Part shown: piece by piece, positions 1-13,088 of the stretch
How the letters are laid out: each line of letters begins with the position of its first letter
How positions within the stretch are numbered: the first letter of the stretch is position 1
Source of the DNA: Epiperipatus broadwayi
Lineage: Eukaryota > Onychophora > Udeonychophora > Euonychophora > Peripatidae
Direction: 5' to 3'
Assembly (NCBI GenBank): GCA_028023455.1
Contig: JAQFVV010006197.1
Span: 17,729,254-17,793,253, forward strand
DNA length: 64,000 bases
Translations under genes and position numbers: made by a program
Notes under the pieces: model-generated
Databases searched by the model: none
What the model saw: only the letters and a program-made list of their open reading frames with translations
Told to the model about the DNA's origin: nothing

Positions 1-29
1 ATCAATTAAACCATTCGGCCAAAATCAAT

Positions 30-1900
30 AGTCAATAAAAATTTCATATACTGATTTCTCCATTTTTTTCTAAGAGCAAAGTTGATTAATGGCTTCTAGA
101 CATTATGTATTGACCCATTAAATTAACTTATGGAGTTATTTGCTATTATCATGTTAGTAGTTTTTTTTAATTTTCTTTTTGTAATATTCTTTCTCTATCA
201 ATATATTCACTGGTGCACACATGATCTGTTACTTTAGACATATCTCTTTTCTAATCATCAGTTGTGTGCTCTTTCAATCGCTTTTCAATTGGTGACTGAT
301 CTTACCATTATACATCCACATTCTCATGATATTTCATAGGTGCAGATTTTGTTTTTCAGCATTCCAAGTTTAGGCTTTGTAGATGTTAGAATTTCTCAGT
401 GTGGTATGGCTCTGGAAAGCTGTTCTGATATTATATTGATTCCAGATTTTCTTTAGTTTGTGTGCCATTCCTGTTATGTATAGATGCACTACTGTTTTTG
501 TGGGTTTTTTTTATATTTCCTTTAAACACAGCTGATGGATAACTATTTTTCATGCAGGTCTTTTCTTTTCCAAATCACTGGTTTCTAAACATTTTTTTTT
601 TCATTCTATTCCATAGTGATAATATAATTCCATATTTTGTGTTTCTGGTGTGATTGGATGTATATGTGAAGTATTCTCCTGTCTGTGAGATTTTCCATAA
701 ATTATAATTTTGATTTTGCCATAGAGGAATCTTGTCACAAGAATATTTAAAAAGGCCAGTTTTTATTATTGTTTTGATTCTGTCATGGATTTAATTGAAG
801 AGGATATGTTGCTGATGTGTATCCAGAAAATTTGTAGTAGTGCTTCATCATGTTGTCCTACAGCAATGTTTCAATCAGTATAGCGAAGCCAAACTTTAGA
901 TGGATAAGGTAGTTTCAAGTTCTTCCATGTAAATATTACTAATCAGAGATGACAGTGGTGAGCCCATAGCTATCTCTCGATTTTATTGGAAGAATTCCAT
1001 GTTGTAATGAAAGTATGTTGTTATGCAGAATGGTAATAGTTGGATTATACTATCAATAATATTGCTCTGCTTTGTAAGCTGTTATTGTCATTATCCTTTT
1101 TCTTACAGTAGATAAGGCTTTATCATAAGATGCATTTGTGATCAAATCACGTTAAAGCTTATCAATATGTCAATTCTTTCCATTATGTTTTTGATTAATT
1201 CTACAAAGTGTTTAGAATCCTTAACAAAAGTCTGATCTTGTATTCCAAAGTACTAAAAACTTTGAGAAGAAATCTTGGCAAGCTTTGGGAAAGTGAATTT
1301 TTAGAACTAACAATAGATGTTAATGAACATGATCCTTATTGACTTTAGGTAGACAATAAATATGAGGAATTTTGTTGAAATCTGTTAATTTACTTTTTTA
1401 TGAATCATTGAAGTATGTGAAATGATTTCTGAATAATGTTTGTAACTTTATTTCCATACTCAGTGTTAGAAGTTTTCCCAATTTTTTGTATTGGTGTGCT
1501 GTGCAGAGCTCTTGTATTTTGTTATCATAATCAGTTATATCCATTAAAACTGTAGCCTTTCTTGAGAATGTTTACAGATTTGGTTACTATGAGAAATTAT
1601 TCCCCAGTGTAATTCTTCTATTTTTTTTTAAAGGCAATTTTTAAATGACTTCTTCAGTCCTGCTATTATATTCAATAAAGGGATATTAGATGACACTATG
1701 GAGCTGCTCTGTCACTTGTTGCAGTATGACTTTTGATATGTCTATGTAGATTTATAAGTTGTGTTTTTTTAGACATTTTTTTATTTTCCCACGTAATTTA
1801 GACTAGGTTGCTTGTGAAATTTTTGTGACATCTTCATCAGCAAGTTTTTTTTAGAAACATTCTACATTACTGACAAATGCAAAAACTTTGAGCGTTTATT
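30..1900 (-). pseudogene. Penelope-like retroelement, decayed copy 1
   Basis: Read on the - strand in mixed frames, this stretch follows the order of a Penelope-type protein. A fingers-region remnant (IYCLPKVNKDH, near 1330-1370) is followed by KVWLRYTD (near 890), the position of the catalytic YxDD, which is broken here. Then come AFLNILVTRF (near 745) and a degraded nuclease part that aligns by eye with the better copy at 27269-28100. Base-level similarity to that copy is plain, for example at 60-110 against 27320-27365. There are many stops and frameshifts, so it is inactive. The upstream limit is uncertain. The element's 3' end runs toward base 1 and may include a tRNA-like segment. Confidence 0.8.
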
Positions 1901-3276
1901 CTTTTTCTTAACATTGCCTCCTCTGGAAATGAATTAGAGATTTTAATTGCAAACTCTTAAGAACTATCCCTTCGAGTTTATTCACTTAAGAAAAATTGAA
2001 TTTTTACTTTGGCCAGAATGTTCTATAATAATTCCAACAAATAAGAAATGAGTAAAGTGAATAGTATAATATGAATATCAAAATTATGATAGTTATATCA
2101 TTATATTTTGCCAGTTGAGAGAAAACAATATGTTTTGATAAATTTTTTTGGGAGATCTCATAATATAAATCTTTTCACTGAATTAGAAAATGTAAAAGAT
2201 TTATCCCAATTTTCCTTATGCTTCCAATTCTTATCATATGATTCAGTTCTTATGTTCACGATTGCACCACTTTTGTATCCTAACATTCATATTAGAAAAC
2301 AGTGACATTTAAATGGAAATTGACCTGAAAAAAAGTCTGTAAAACTCATAATTTTGTAGATATTAAAGTGCTCAGATGTGTATTGGCTTTGTTCACTATG
2401 ATTTTATGAATTTTGTTTTTTTTTTTCTATAAATTTTTGCAATGACTATTGATCCTCTCATTAAGCATTGATTTCTGATCTCAATTGGTTTTTATTATAT
2501 ATATTTTTTATATATCTATAATGGATGCAGCTATGATTTTGAGATTTAATTGGGAAACAATTTTGAACAAACTCAGACAGGTTTATCACTTCTCACATGC
2601 TTATAAAAATGATGTCATCATTATTTTAGATTTTCAATAAAAAAAACAAAAAATGAGATACATGCTAAGTGATTTTAAAAATATTGTTAAGGTGAAAATG
2701 TTATTAATTTATACAACTCTTTTATATTATGACAGAGCAATATATCTGCAAATGGTGGCTGTATTATTGCAATGTCCTCGAGTATCAAAGTCATTCATAT
2801 TCTATCTGCTACTAAAGATCTTACATATTAGTATAGATTAGAACTATGATAAATATTAGAGTAAATATCAAATCAGCCAAGATGTTGTTCTTGCATCTTC
2901 ATTCAAATTGACATATTTAAATTTACTTGGCTGAGATAATTTTTATTCACTTTAATAATTTGTAAGCAAATCAGTGTCACATATTTAATAGAATTTTTTT
3001 AAAATTGATAAAGATATAATACTTAGAACTCTAAATGTTATATGTTTATCAGTGCCGAAAGTTTTATTGTTATAAATATATATGGATTAGTAAAGACATT
3101 ATTAATATCTTAGAACATAGGCGATTTGACTAGAATATTGTAAAGGAAAATAATTGTCAGTCCATGTTTATATAAATATTGTACAATTACAAAAGATATT
3201 TTTATTTTTTAATATTAGTAATTGACTCAAATTTATTATTGGCATTATAATTTATCTGTTTTTAATATATTTTTAG
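1901..3276. other. intron, nothing recognised
   Basis: AT-rich non-coding sequence between the PLE remnant and the first visible NRAMP exon. Short ORFs at 2108 and 2653 have no recognisable motifs and look like chance readings. Confidence 0.6.
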
Positions 3277-3415
3277 AATTCCTTTATATGCTGGAGTATT
3301 AATCACGGTAGCAGATACTTTCACATTTCTTCTCCTTGATAAATATGGTTTAAGGAAATTGGAAGCATTTTTTGCTTTTCTTATTACTGTTATGGCTGTT
3401 ACATTTGGCTATGAG
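3277..3415 (+). CDS. SLC11A (Mvl/DMT1-like): NRAMP exon, TM4-TM5
   Basis: The acceptor is tttttag and the donor is GAG|gtattg. The first base completes a split codon (AG|A, Arg, would fit the family), then the exon reads 46 residues beginning [15 protein letters not shown], through [15 protein letters not shown] to VTFGYE. The stretch ADTF...[13 protein letters not shown] is highly conserved between TM4 and TM5 in animal SLC11 proteins. It ends in phase 0. Confidence 0.93.
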
Positions 3416-5771
3416 GTATTGCACATTATTGCTATTTGTTTAAAATAAAAAATAAATACTTTTATGGGGTTTATCAGCTTTGGTAAAATACTAACAATCA
3501 ATTACATTAGTTAGGTATTATATTCTTATGTGGAAACAACCTTTCATCTTGCTTTTTGAGAGAGCAATATAAGTTACAGCAGCCCTTTTCATTTCAGTTT
3601 AATATCTAATGAGTTAAATTTCTGGAATCAATAATTTGTTATTTACAAGCAGCCAAAAAAGGCTAATTTTAAAAAAAAATTATTATAATAATATAATTGA
3701 CCATAGTATTTAATAATTTTTATTTTATTCTTTTTTTTATGTTATTGCCAAATATGAAGTAAGTTTTTATATAATTTAAATCCTTTTGATATTCCAAATA
3801 TACTCATTTGAGTATGTTATATATATTAATTTGTTTGACAAATCTTGAACACACACACTCATAAAATTATTTTTTAGTACTGTATATGTATAATTTGATT
3901 AAAAGTAATTTTATAAAATGAAAAATTCAATATTTTTTATGACATTTTCCAGTATAAATTTGAGGAACCTTTTAAATTTTAAGCAATATTTTAAGAATGC
4001 ATTTTTTAAACAAAAAGTTGTACAGTATGTTATTTATATAGATCTTTTATATATACATATATTTAAATATTAATAATTGAATAGAATTTCTCTTTATATT
4101 TTTATAAATAAATTTCAGCTACGATATAAAGAAGCAAAATACTAGTTATCACAAGTTGTTGTTATCCCCATCTAATTTAGACAAATATGATTACTCAATG
4201 GCATGATTTCAGTTTGCAATACCTGGTTTAATTGGTATTTTATTTCAATAAATTATAACTGAAATTTATTTACAAAAATATATGAAGTTCCATTAAATTT
4301 ATAAATTCATGAAAATCTTTTAATTAATATATATATTAAGATGTTATATGTATTATATATATATATTTTCAATAATATTAATTTAACACTGACTTATACA
4401 GTTTTGAACTTGTTTGATCTTGAACATTTTATCAAATTATTATAAATTTATTTAATAGATTCATAGAAGAGAGAGGGGGGAAAGCATTGTTATCAGAAGA
4501 TTTAACTTGAAAAGCTATTTTAATTTTTTTAATACTAAAACATTAATAATAATAAAAAAGTAAAATATTATTTATTTATTTAAACAAAAGTTCTAATATG
4601 CTAAATTATTTTTAAAAAAGAGTGTTTCAATTTATGAGAACTGAAAAGTGAAAAAGTGAAGAGGAAAATAACTTTATCTGTACTGGCTCATTAAACATAT
4701 ATTTCTATGAAAATGTATTTATTTTTCTACTATCATAAAATGGAAATAAATATAATTCATTATGTTTTTTTTTTTTTGTATATAAATAAAACCACAAAAG
4801 GTTGTATACAAGAAATATTACAAAAAAAAAAAAAAAACTTCTGATAACATTTTATTGCTGTTCTCAGTATAACACATACTTTATTGTGAATGTTTATAGA
4901 GATTTTGTTCTATTAAATAATACAATATTTGTTGTTGTTCCTTTTACTTTTTCCCCCTGTTGTCTACAGTGTCAAAATTCCAATTTTGATATTACAACCA
5001 ATTTTCAATCTAGAAAGTGGAGCTATGTATTATGAAGAATAATTTTCACTTTAAAAAAGTAAAAAAAATATTGAAATAAATGTCTTCATCATAGCATTGC
5101 ATATTCTAAGAAAAGGTTAAAAAAAATAGATTATTACAATTCATTAAATTTATTATGTACTAGGAGTTCTGCTTCAATTTACTGTTTATTTGTTCATTTT
5201 GTCAATTCATAATGCACTTGGAAAGCCTTATGGTATAAGGACTGTTATCTTCAGCTTATCTTTAAATGGAAGACTGTAGACCTTAAAAAATGAACGTGGT
5301 ATTTATAATTACAATTTTTTAAAAAGTTTACTTTAAATATCTGCTTATGTATTTAATTCTATATTATTATTTGTATGCATTTAAAATTTATTGAGACAAT
5401 CATAAGAATCTTATGCTCTCTACGATGGATTAAAATGTAATTTTTAAATTTCTTTTTTTAATAAAAATGTTCTAAATTGAGGAATGATATATAATATTAA
5501 TTATAAGTTAAATAATTATGGAGTGGCCGAATAAATATTCAGTATTAAATACAAAATGAATATATAATAAAATATATGATATTATATTTAAATAAACATG
5601 AATTCGAATGAATAAATAATTTACATTTTCATCATTATTTATATGATAAAAATTTGTCAGTAAGTATGGATTAATTTTGAGATCTGTTAAATTAAATTTA
5701 TCAATACGTTGTGCATGATATTTGAAGATTAAGTTTATAATTTTCTTCTTTAACAACCTACACTATTAAAC
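3416..5771. other. intron, nothing recognised
   Basis: AT-rich intron sequence with homopolymer runs and short TA tracts. No coding or repeat family could be recognised before the SINE that follows. Confidence 0.6.
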
Positions 5772-5970
5772 CCTAGTAGCTCAATTGGTTAGAGTGTTGC
5801 CTTAAAATTCAATATTGGAGAATCTAAAGGTGTAAGTTTGACTCCTATGTTAATATTGTCATTGGTCAGGTCAGCAACACCTGAAGAAGAGTGGAGAATA
5901 ATACTATTTGAAATGTTGTGTAATTACTAACTTGTGTTGTCTATTTGTGTGTTATTGCTAACAAGTTGTT
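5772..5970 (+). mobile_element. tRNA-derived SINE, family 1
   Basis: It begins with a tRNA-like head. An A-box-like TAGCTCAATTGG lies at 5777-5788, followed by GTTAGAG...CCTTAAAATTC and a degenerate B box (AGTTTGACTCC, near 5835). A body follows with CACCTGAAGAAGAG and GCTAACAA. The same order, head plus body, is found at 27078-27268 on the - strand with better-kept boxes. The long variable-arm layout and CCTTAAAA loop resemble a leucine tRNA (TAA), which is inference. No clean target-site duplication was found. Confidence 0.75.
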
Positions 5971-7311
5971 TGTATTTGAAAAGTTTAAATGAAGTTTAAA
6001 ATGTTACATACATTCAACATTTAATGATAGATGATGGAAATAATGCAACCTAATATTTATTTATTGCCTGAATAATTTTTTTTAATATTGATTTTTAACA
6101 ACTTAAATATTATAATATCATATACAAATATTAACTTTCTTTGATAAAGTTAAGTATAAATAGCTTGAATAAAGATGTTCCTAAACCTTTTGTAATTTAT
6201 TATCATTTCTTTTCTTTTTTTTTCTCTCTCACATAATCTTTCTTTTCCACTGCAGTATGTATATGTAAATACAAAGCAGCTGATGCTAACCCTGATAAAG
6301 AATTTTTATGTTTTTACTTATTTCTGCATTTACCTACTTTCTGATATCCATTTTGTTGTTTTGTTTATGATTTATCACTTTGTTCACAGTATCTGTTTGT
6401 CTTTGGATATTTTATTCCTAGTTTTTTTTTTTTTATTTCTGATTTTTTCATTTTAAACTCAAATGCTCTCTCTCTTTATGTTGCTCTTTGTTCTGCTTTT
6501 GTGTGAATGCCATTTGAATTCACTATAAGAGAGTGTAGTGTGTGTAAATATACTGAAAAAAAACAAACAAAACAGATAATTTTTAATTTATAAAGTTTTC
6601 TAAACTCCAGTTGTTGTTTAAATTTCTTTTCAGTCTTGTCTCAATTTTCAGTTTTTAATGAACTGATGTGTGAATTGTTTGCTATAACTTTTAACTTTTT
6701 AAGTTTTATTTTCAAACCAGGTTTTCCTGAAATATTATTACCTCTTTTCTCTAGTTCAATTTTATGAATATTTATATTTTTTTACATAATGAATAAAGGG
6801 GGGAGGGGGAGGAATTAAGTTTGCTTACTTCAGAGCAAAAGTTTTTTTAAAAATTCTCCAAAGAGGAGCAGTTGGCTGCCTAATTATCAGTTGGTGATGG
6901 GTTTAAGACTTTTTTTGTTTTAACTTCTATAGCTTAACTATCCCATTTTTAAAGCAATAATTAGTTGACCATTGACCACCTGGGTTGATTATTTAAAAGA
7001 AAAATCCGTAACCTGTTTGTAACTTAAAAAATAACTAAATCCCAGATTAATACTTCAGGTCATAGGTGAATATGCATATACACATTAATTTTATTAATCT
7101 ATATATTTCTTATGTTATAAAAAGGGGGAAGAGATTTATATAATGGTATAAATAAATAATAGATAATTACAACCATTGAATAAAAACTTTGGTAGATAGA
7201 TTATTAGATTAAGAGAAATAATCTTTATATAAATTGAAGCATAATGTAATAATAGATTTTTATATGTGATGAATGCTTTTTATTTAATTACTTATAATTA
7301 TTTTTATTTAG
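5971..7311. other. intron, nothing recognised
   Basis: AT-rich, with T-rich and G-rich short runs (for example around 6797). No gene or repeat family recognised. Confidence 0.55.
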
Positions 7312-7467
7312 TATGTGGTCGTTGCACCTAATCAGGGTGATGTGATGAAAGGTTTGTTTATACCATCTTGTACAGGTTGTAATTCCAAGATACTTCTCCA
7401 GGCTGTTGGAATTATTGGAGCTGTGATAATGCCGCATAATCTCTATCTACATTCTGCTCTTGTTAAG
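7312..7467 (+). CDS. SLC11A (Mvl/DMT1-like): NRAMP exon, TM5-TM6 loop and TM6
   Basis: Fifty-two complete codons in phase 0/0, with acceptor atttag and donor AAG|gtaaaa. The exon starts [20 protein letters not shown] and contains the TM6 signature [17 protein letters not shown]. In structurally characterised family members the Ala and Met before PHN contribute to the metal site and the His is tied to proton coupling. The loop has two Cys (PSCTGC), as in other animal homologues. Confidence 0.96.
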
Positions 7468-8439
7468 GTAAAATAGAGGTCATAAGTTTATAAAAACATT
7501 TTAAAATAGTAATAATTATTTTTATTCACTTATATTACACAATTCATAGGGGCATATTTCCCCACTCTAGACTCCAAAATATTAGAATTGAGTAAATCAA
7601 TGAACATTTGATAGTAATATATTCAGACCTTTCTGATCAATTTCTAGTTTAACAACTTCCTGATAGGAAAAACTGAATTACAGATTAGTGCTTAACTTTA
7701 GTTTCATGACTAGAGAGAGAGAGAGAGAGAGGTCACCATTGTCTATTTAAATCTAAATTTATGTAATGCTTAAATATTCGATTTTTTAAAAATTAAATTA
7801 AACAATTACTTTCAAATATATTGGAAAAATTATTTTGGTAGAATTAAAGGATTGGGCCCATACAACCTAAGTTGTAATGATCAATGACTAAAATAAATAT
7901 AATCTTATTAAGGATATATAATAAAAGATATATGTGGATTTTTAATATGTTAGTTGAGATGAAGCAAAATATCAAGTCTTTATACATATATTTAATTTCA
8001 TAAACTATGTAACTTGTGCTAAGCATCAGAAAACAAATGCTGACTCAATAATAAATGAAGACCACTGCAATTTGATTTTTAATGGTTCTAAAAATTGTAT
8101 ATGCATGTGCGTACAAAACATAAAGAAATTATTAATGTCATAGTAGTGTTTTATGTGTGCATGCCAAAAATTTCAAAAAAATATTTACTCAGTGATTGGC
8201 ATGATATATAGTTATGAAATCAAAATACCAGTGTAAACAACTTAATTATTGCAAATTTTTAAAAGTTTATAAAACAACAAAAGAATAATAATAATGACAA
8301 TAATAATTCATTTATTTCAAATTTCATACTTTACAAAATTCTTAACAATAATATTAATTAAGTAAAATTTCTAAATAAGCTGAATTAAATACACGTGAAT
8401 GATATTTATTTAGAACAGGCACTAGCTGAATGAAATTTA
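7468..8439. other. intron with (GA)n microsatellite
   Basis: Contains a pure GA run at 7712-7731. Otherwise AT-rich sequence without recognisable features. Confidence 0.6.
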
Positions 8440-9837
8440 ATAGTACATATTTAATAGTAATTAAAATAAAATTTTGAAAATAAACATATAAATTGATATT
8501 ATTTAATGAGATTTTTGCTGTTGTACATTGGATACCAAATGTTTTATATCTTGTTCATATTTTATCACTTTTAATAATGTACACACTGAAGTAAATTCAT
8601 TTGCCATTCTATTTCTTGAATTGTCTTTAATTAAATTAATTTAGAAAACAATGACTCACATGCATATGTAGAGGAGAAAAGTGATATATATAGCAATCAC
8701 TAATTTTTTAAAACAATTACATGTTTCAGGAATAGAGTTTCTGGCTATCAGTAGTTCCTCTTCAGAATTCTTTTTAAATATGCCCTATAATCGATCATTT
8801 TTAATTCTTTCTACCTCATTTCTTAAATTGACAAATTTTTGTATCCATATAGAACTGGATTGAAAATCGACTACTTGTATTTCCATATCCTCCAAATTAA
8901 TCCATTTGAAAATTTCTAAATTGAGACTATTTATTGATATTGGTCTGGATATAAAATAAATTTTGATGTTTCTGCAAGTTCTCTGAACTGTGAACATCTT
9001 GAATAAAATTAGTCAATTATTCATTGAATAACAGCACAAATACTTGTGTCAATTTTACTTGATCAGGCTTCTCATGAAATTTTAAATTAGTCAAGAATTT
9101 TTTTATATTTGGAAAATATTTGAAGGTGTAAAAAATGCTCAATCTGATCTAGATAAGATAGAATCTGAATTAGTCAATTATTTGAAGGCAAAGTGAGATA
9201 TGGTAGTTGTTTTATTTTTTACAAGAGAGTTACTTCAGCTTAACAACCATATATATATGTATTGCTTACCAACTATGTGGATATTTAAATTACTTTTGAT
9301 GACATTGATCACACATTTTGTTACTTTGTTTGAGATTTTGATTTCTTTAAAAAAATGAGTGGTATTAATTTGCATTGAGACTGAAAAAGATTATGATGTT
9401 AAAACATTTTCTTACTTTTACTTTACAATTTGACAAGATTTACTTTAAAAAGTTAGAAAATATTTTACTGAATTCACTTTGTAGTTTTATTTTAATCATT
9501 TGACAGGTTTATAGAATATGATATCACTTTATTTTATTTACTTATGTATCATTACCACATACATATGTTTATGTACATATTATTTTTTCCAAATTTTTTA
9601 TTTATTGTTTCTAATTGAGTTCAATTGTAAATTGAATTCTAATATAATATTATATTTATTTATTTTACCTTTAGTTTACAGTAAATTTTTATTAGTACAG
9701 GTTTTAGCAAACAAAAAATTTGAATAATTTATTTTAATTAAATTTTAAAAAATTGTGATCTGTAAATAGTTTGTGTGCCAGTAAAAAGTTCATACATGCC
9801 ACCTTTGGTATGTGTACTATAGGTTTGTCACCACTGC
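8440..9837 (-). pseudogene. hAT transposase remnant (C-terminal half) with one terminus
   Basis: On the - strand, fragments follow the C-terminal part of a hAT transposase of the GTF2IRD2/SCAND3-like type. First comes a VGKQYIYI / LLFNE*LTNF region (about 9240-9030), then INLEDMEIQVVDFQSSSIW (near 8830-8890). Last is a dimerisation-domain remnant, INLIKDNSRNRMANEF...LLK, ending DIKHLVSNVQQQKSH* near 8505. Stops interrupt it several times. On the 5' side the sequence read inward from 9837 starts CAGTGGTGACAAACCTATAG, like the terminal repeats of many hAT elements. The opposite terminus could not be identified. The element is inactive and lacks the N-terminal half. Confidence 0.75.
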
Positions 9838-12800
9838 TCTAGGTATTGGTTAACAAAATTAGGAAAACCATTTAATTTTGCCGTGGAGTCAACAATTTGT
9901 GTTATACTTTAAGCTTAATATGCAAACATGTCTATTTGATTAAAATCAGAGAGGCAGGCTAAATCTGTTTCTAAGGAAGTATATTTTATAATCATCTGAT
10001 AACCCAAATAATTTGCATCAGTTGATTTTTTATTTTCCCTTATGGTATTGGATGTCATTAATCATCAGTCATATCTGTTTAATAAGAATAATAAAATTCT
10101 AGATATGATCTTCAATTATGTTTGTGGCTCCAACATTTTTTTACTTATGTAGTCCTTTACTTCATACTTCCATAAATTTTTATCTTCCATATTAATTAAA
10201 TGTTTGTCTTTAGTAAAATTCCAAATAAGGCTAAAAGGACTTCTCTTTTAAATTATATGAGTACTGAAAAAGTCATATAATATTGTTGACAATTATGTTG
10301 GAACTATAATAAATAACTTTATAATGAAATTTTTAAAAAAATGGTATAATAGAGTGAACAGTTAATGCATATATGTATTTACATTTAAAAGTCAAATGAA
10401 TTCAAGAAACATATTGTTGATTATATAAAAAAACTATTTTGCATTAATTAATTGACATATATATTTTTTCCTACAATTATTCAATTTTTTTTTTGCATAC
10501 TTGTAAATGTACTGGTTTGTATCTTTGAGGTCTATAAACCCCAAGTTGAAAATCATTGAATTATATAAATTGTTTTTGAAATAAAGCAGGTTAAACAAGT
10601 GCTGGAAATGGTTATTAACTGACTTGGAAATATATTTGGGATAATCCACTTACAAAAATAAAATACATACATATTTCAGTTGGTTCATATTTTATCAGTG
10701 ATTATATATTTTATTGATTAATATTTAATATAATAAATGTATTAATTTTATTCAGGTAAATCTATTGACAATATTCATCTGGAATTTAAAAATTGATGCG
10801 GAATACAAATAATTTATATTTAGTTTGTTGTTAATCCAAAGAATTTTGATGAAAATAAAGTTATGCAAACTATTTGCTGTTTTTATTTTCTGTAAATTAA
10901 TAATCTGAAAATCAAAAAGTTCTTTAATTTGTAATAGTAAATTTAAAGAAATATAGAAAGAAATTGAAAAGAATTCCAAATATATACATAGAATTATATT
11001 AGAATGTTGAGCATTTCTTTTTGAGTAAAAAATAGCAATATCTTTTTAATTATTTTTGCTTCATTTTACATCTATAAACAAAATATTTTTCCAATTGAAT
11101 TATATTTTAAGTTCATTAATTGATCCATGACAAGTATCAAATTACAAATTAAATTTGGATATTTTGAGCAGAGAAAAAGGAAATGATTACATTTAAATTT
11201 TTAATTTATGTATACATAACTTTTGTATTTTTTATTTGTTTGTTATTTTTAATCAGTTTTTTAAAAGAAGAAAAATGTTTTTCTATAAAGTGTTCTCATT
11301 ATTGTTTGTAATTGACTTAACTACATAAGAATAATAATATATAATTTTATCTTCATATGCATATTATTGCATTTTTATCTTTTTTTTATATATATATAAA
11401 TTTTGATGATAGTCATTGTTTTGTATTATTGATTGTTTGTTTGACCTGTGAACAAGATGCAAAATATTTAATATAGAAAAAGTGGAATAAAAAGTTGCCA
11501 ACCATTGAATTAAACAATTCTAATTTTCATTTCACAATGAAAGTAAAGATAATAATTGTTTAGGCTGTGATATGTTGTGAAATTTTATGGATATAAAATT
11601 GGTTATTAAAATAATTGGAATGGTTATTGTGTAAATAGAAAGTCGATACACTGCTTTGTGACAGAATTGGAGTCACCATCCATGAATCTTGAGCTCCAGA
11701 ATCCACCATTTCATAATTACACTAAAACACAGGACAAGTTGGATAGTAAAGAAGTAGAATAGTTTACTTTATTTATTGTATGGTCAGTTGCTCGAATAGT
11801 CAATTCCTATTTGTGAATCAATGTGGCAGGCAGTGAACAACAATTCATTTACACTTTTTCTCTCTTTTTTTTCCACATTCTGTGTTGGGATATGATCCAT
11901 GAATCTATAGTTTTTTGCTATCTATATCAAATAATAGAGCATTGATGGTTTCATTTATAATGTTAGTTATAATTTAAAGAGTACTGTGTTCAACAAGAAA
12001 ATCAAATACATTTGAGTCTTGGTGGATTAGATTTGAAATTGCAATTGAAGCTTAAATGATTAGATTGAAATTACCTTAATGTGGCCATCTTATAAGACTA
12101 TTTTATTACTTAGAAAATAATTTAATTCTCAGGTATTTGGTAAAAAGAGTAGATGACTAACAAAAAGACGGATTTGATTATTAGATAATCTCAATAATGA
12201 ATATATCTGTTGTGTTTGGTCTGAATTGCAGGTTTCAGATTCAAACCAACAATGATATCAATCACAGTTAATATGTATAATTTACTAGAATAAATATACA
12301 TATGTATAACTTAGTCAATAATGAGCTGGTTGTGCCTGAATGACTTTCTCACTTCCAGCTGTATATTTAGTTTGCCTCGTGACTGCCATAGTCATGCCTC
12401 ACTGTGTAGATGTATCAATAGTAGTGAATATAGTAGAAACACCTTCGCTGTTGGAAGTGGTTTCAATGGAGAGAAAAGTCTAAAGATTCAAACAGTGGTG
12501 AATCATTTAGAAGAAATATTATTTATGTGTTAACATAAATAATATTAACATTGATTTGACAATATCCCATCTGTTTAATCTTTAGTTATATATGAAATTA
12601 TTGTGCATATATGAAATAGAATAATAAATATCACTGGATTTAACTAGATAATAGTGACATCTTTTTTTATCTCCAGAAACACATTTGTAAGCATTTGAAT
12701 AAAACCATTGGACACTAAATAATTGGAAACTAACTTTCCATTACTTATCTTATAGCCATTTAATTTTTATTGATTTATTAAAGGCTTACACTGTAGCTTT

Positions 12801-12929
12801 TGGACTAAATGAGAATGGTCATTGTAAAAGAAGGTAATTTGTGAATATTATTAATATATGGTTAATTTTTTTAAATTAACTATTTATTAAATTATTTAAT
12901 TTTTACTATTATTATTATTATTTTAATAG
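9838..12929. other. intron, nothing recognised
   Basis: AT-rich sequence. Small ORFs at 10434, 10752 (-) and 12321 (+) show no family motifs and have the composition of their surroundings. Confidence 0.55.
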
Positions 12930-13088
12930 TCTCGAGATGTTGATAGAAGCAAAAAAGAAGCAATTAAAGAAGCAAATTTTTACTTTTTTATTGAAGCCGC
13001 CATTGCTTTATTTATTTCATTTCTTATTAATGTTTTTGTTGTTTCTGTTTTTGCCGAAGGTCTTTATCAAAAAAATAACACAATTATT
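12930..13088 (+). CDS. SLC11A (Mvl/DMT1-like): NRAMP exon, TM6-TM7 loop and TM7
   Basis: Fifty-three codons in phase 0/0, with acceptor aatag and donor ATT|gtaagt. It begins SRDVDRSKKEAIKEANFYFF and continues through IEAAIALFISFLINVFVVSV, the TM7 helix. It ends in the extracellular loop with QKNNTII, an N-glycosylation sequon (N-N-T) placed where vertebrate homologues are glycosylated. Confidence 0.96.

Noticed and set aside
5881-5914. Hammerhead-like core (CTGAAGA...GAAA) in the SINE family 1 body
   Set aside because: The motif order is right, and the copy at 27123-27155 has CTGAAGA as well, but there GAAA is AAAA. Stem II pairs poorly next to the core in both copies, and no convincing stem III with a cleavage triplet could be drawn.
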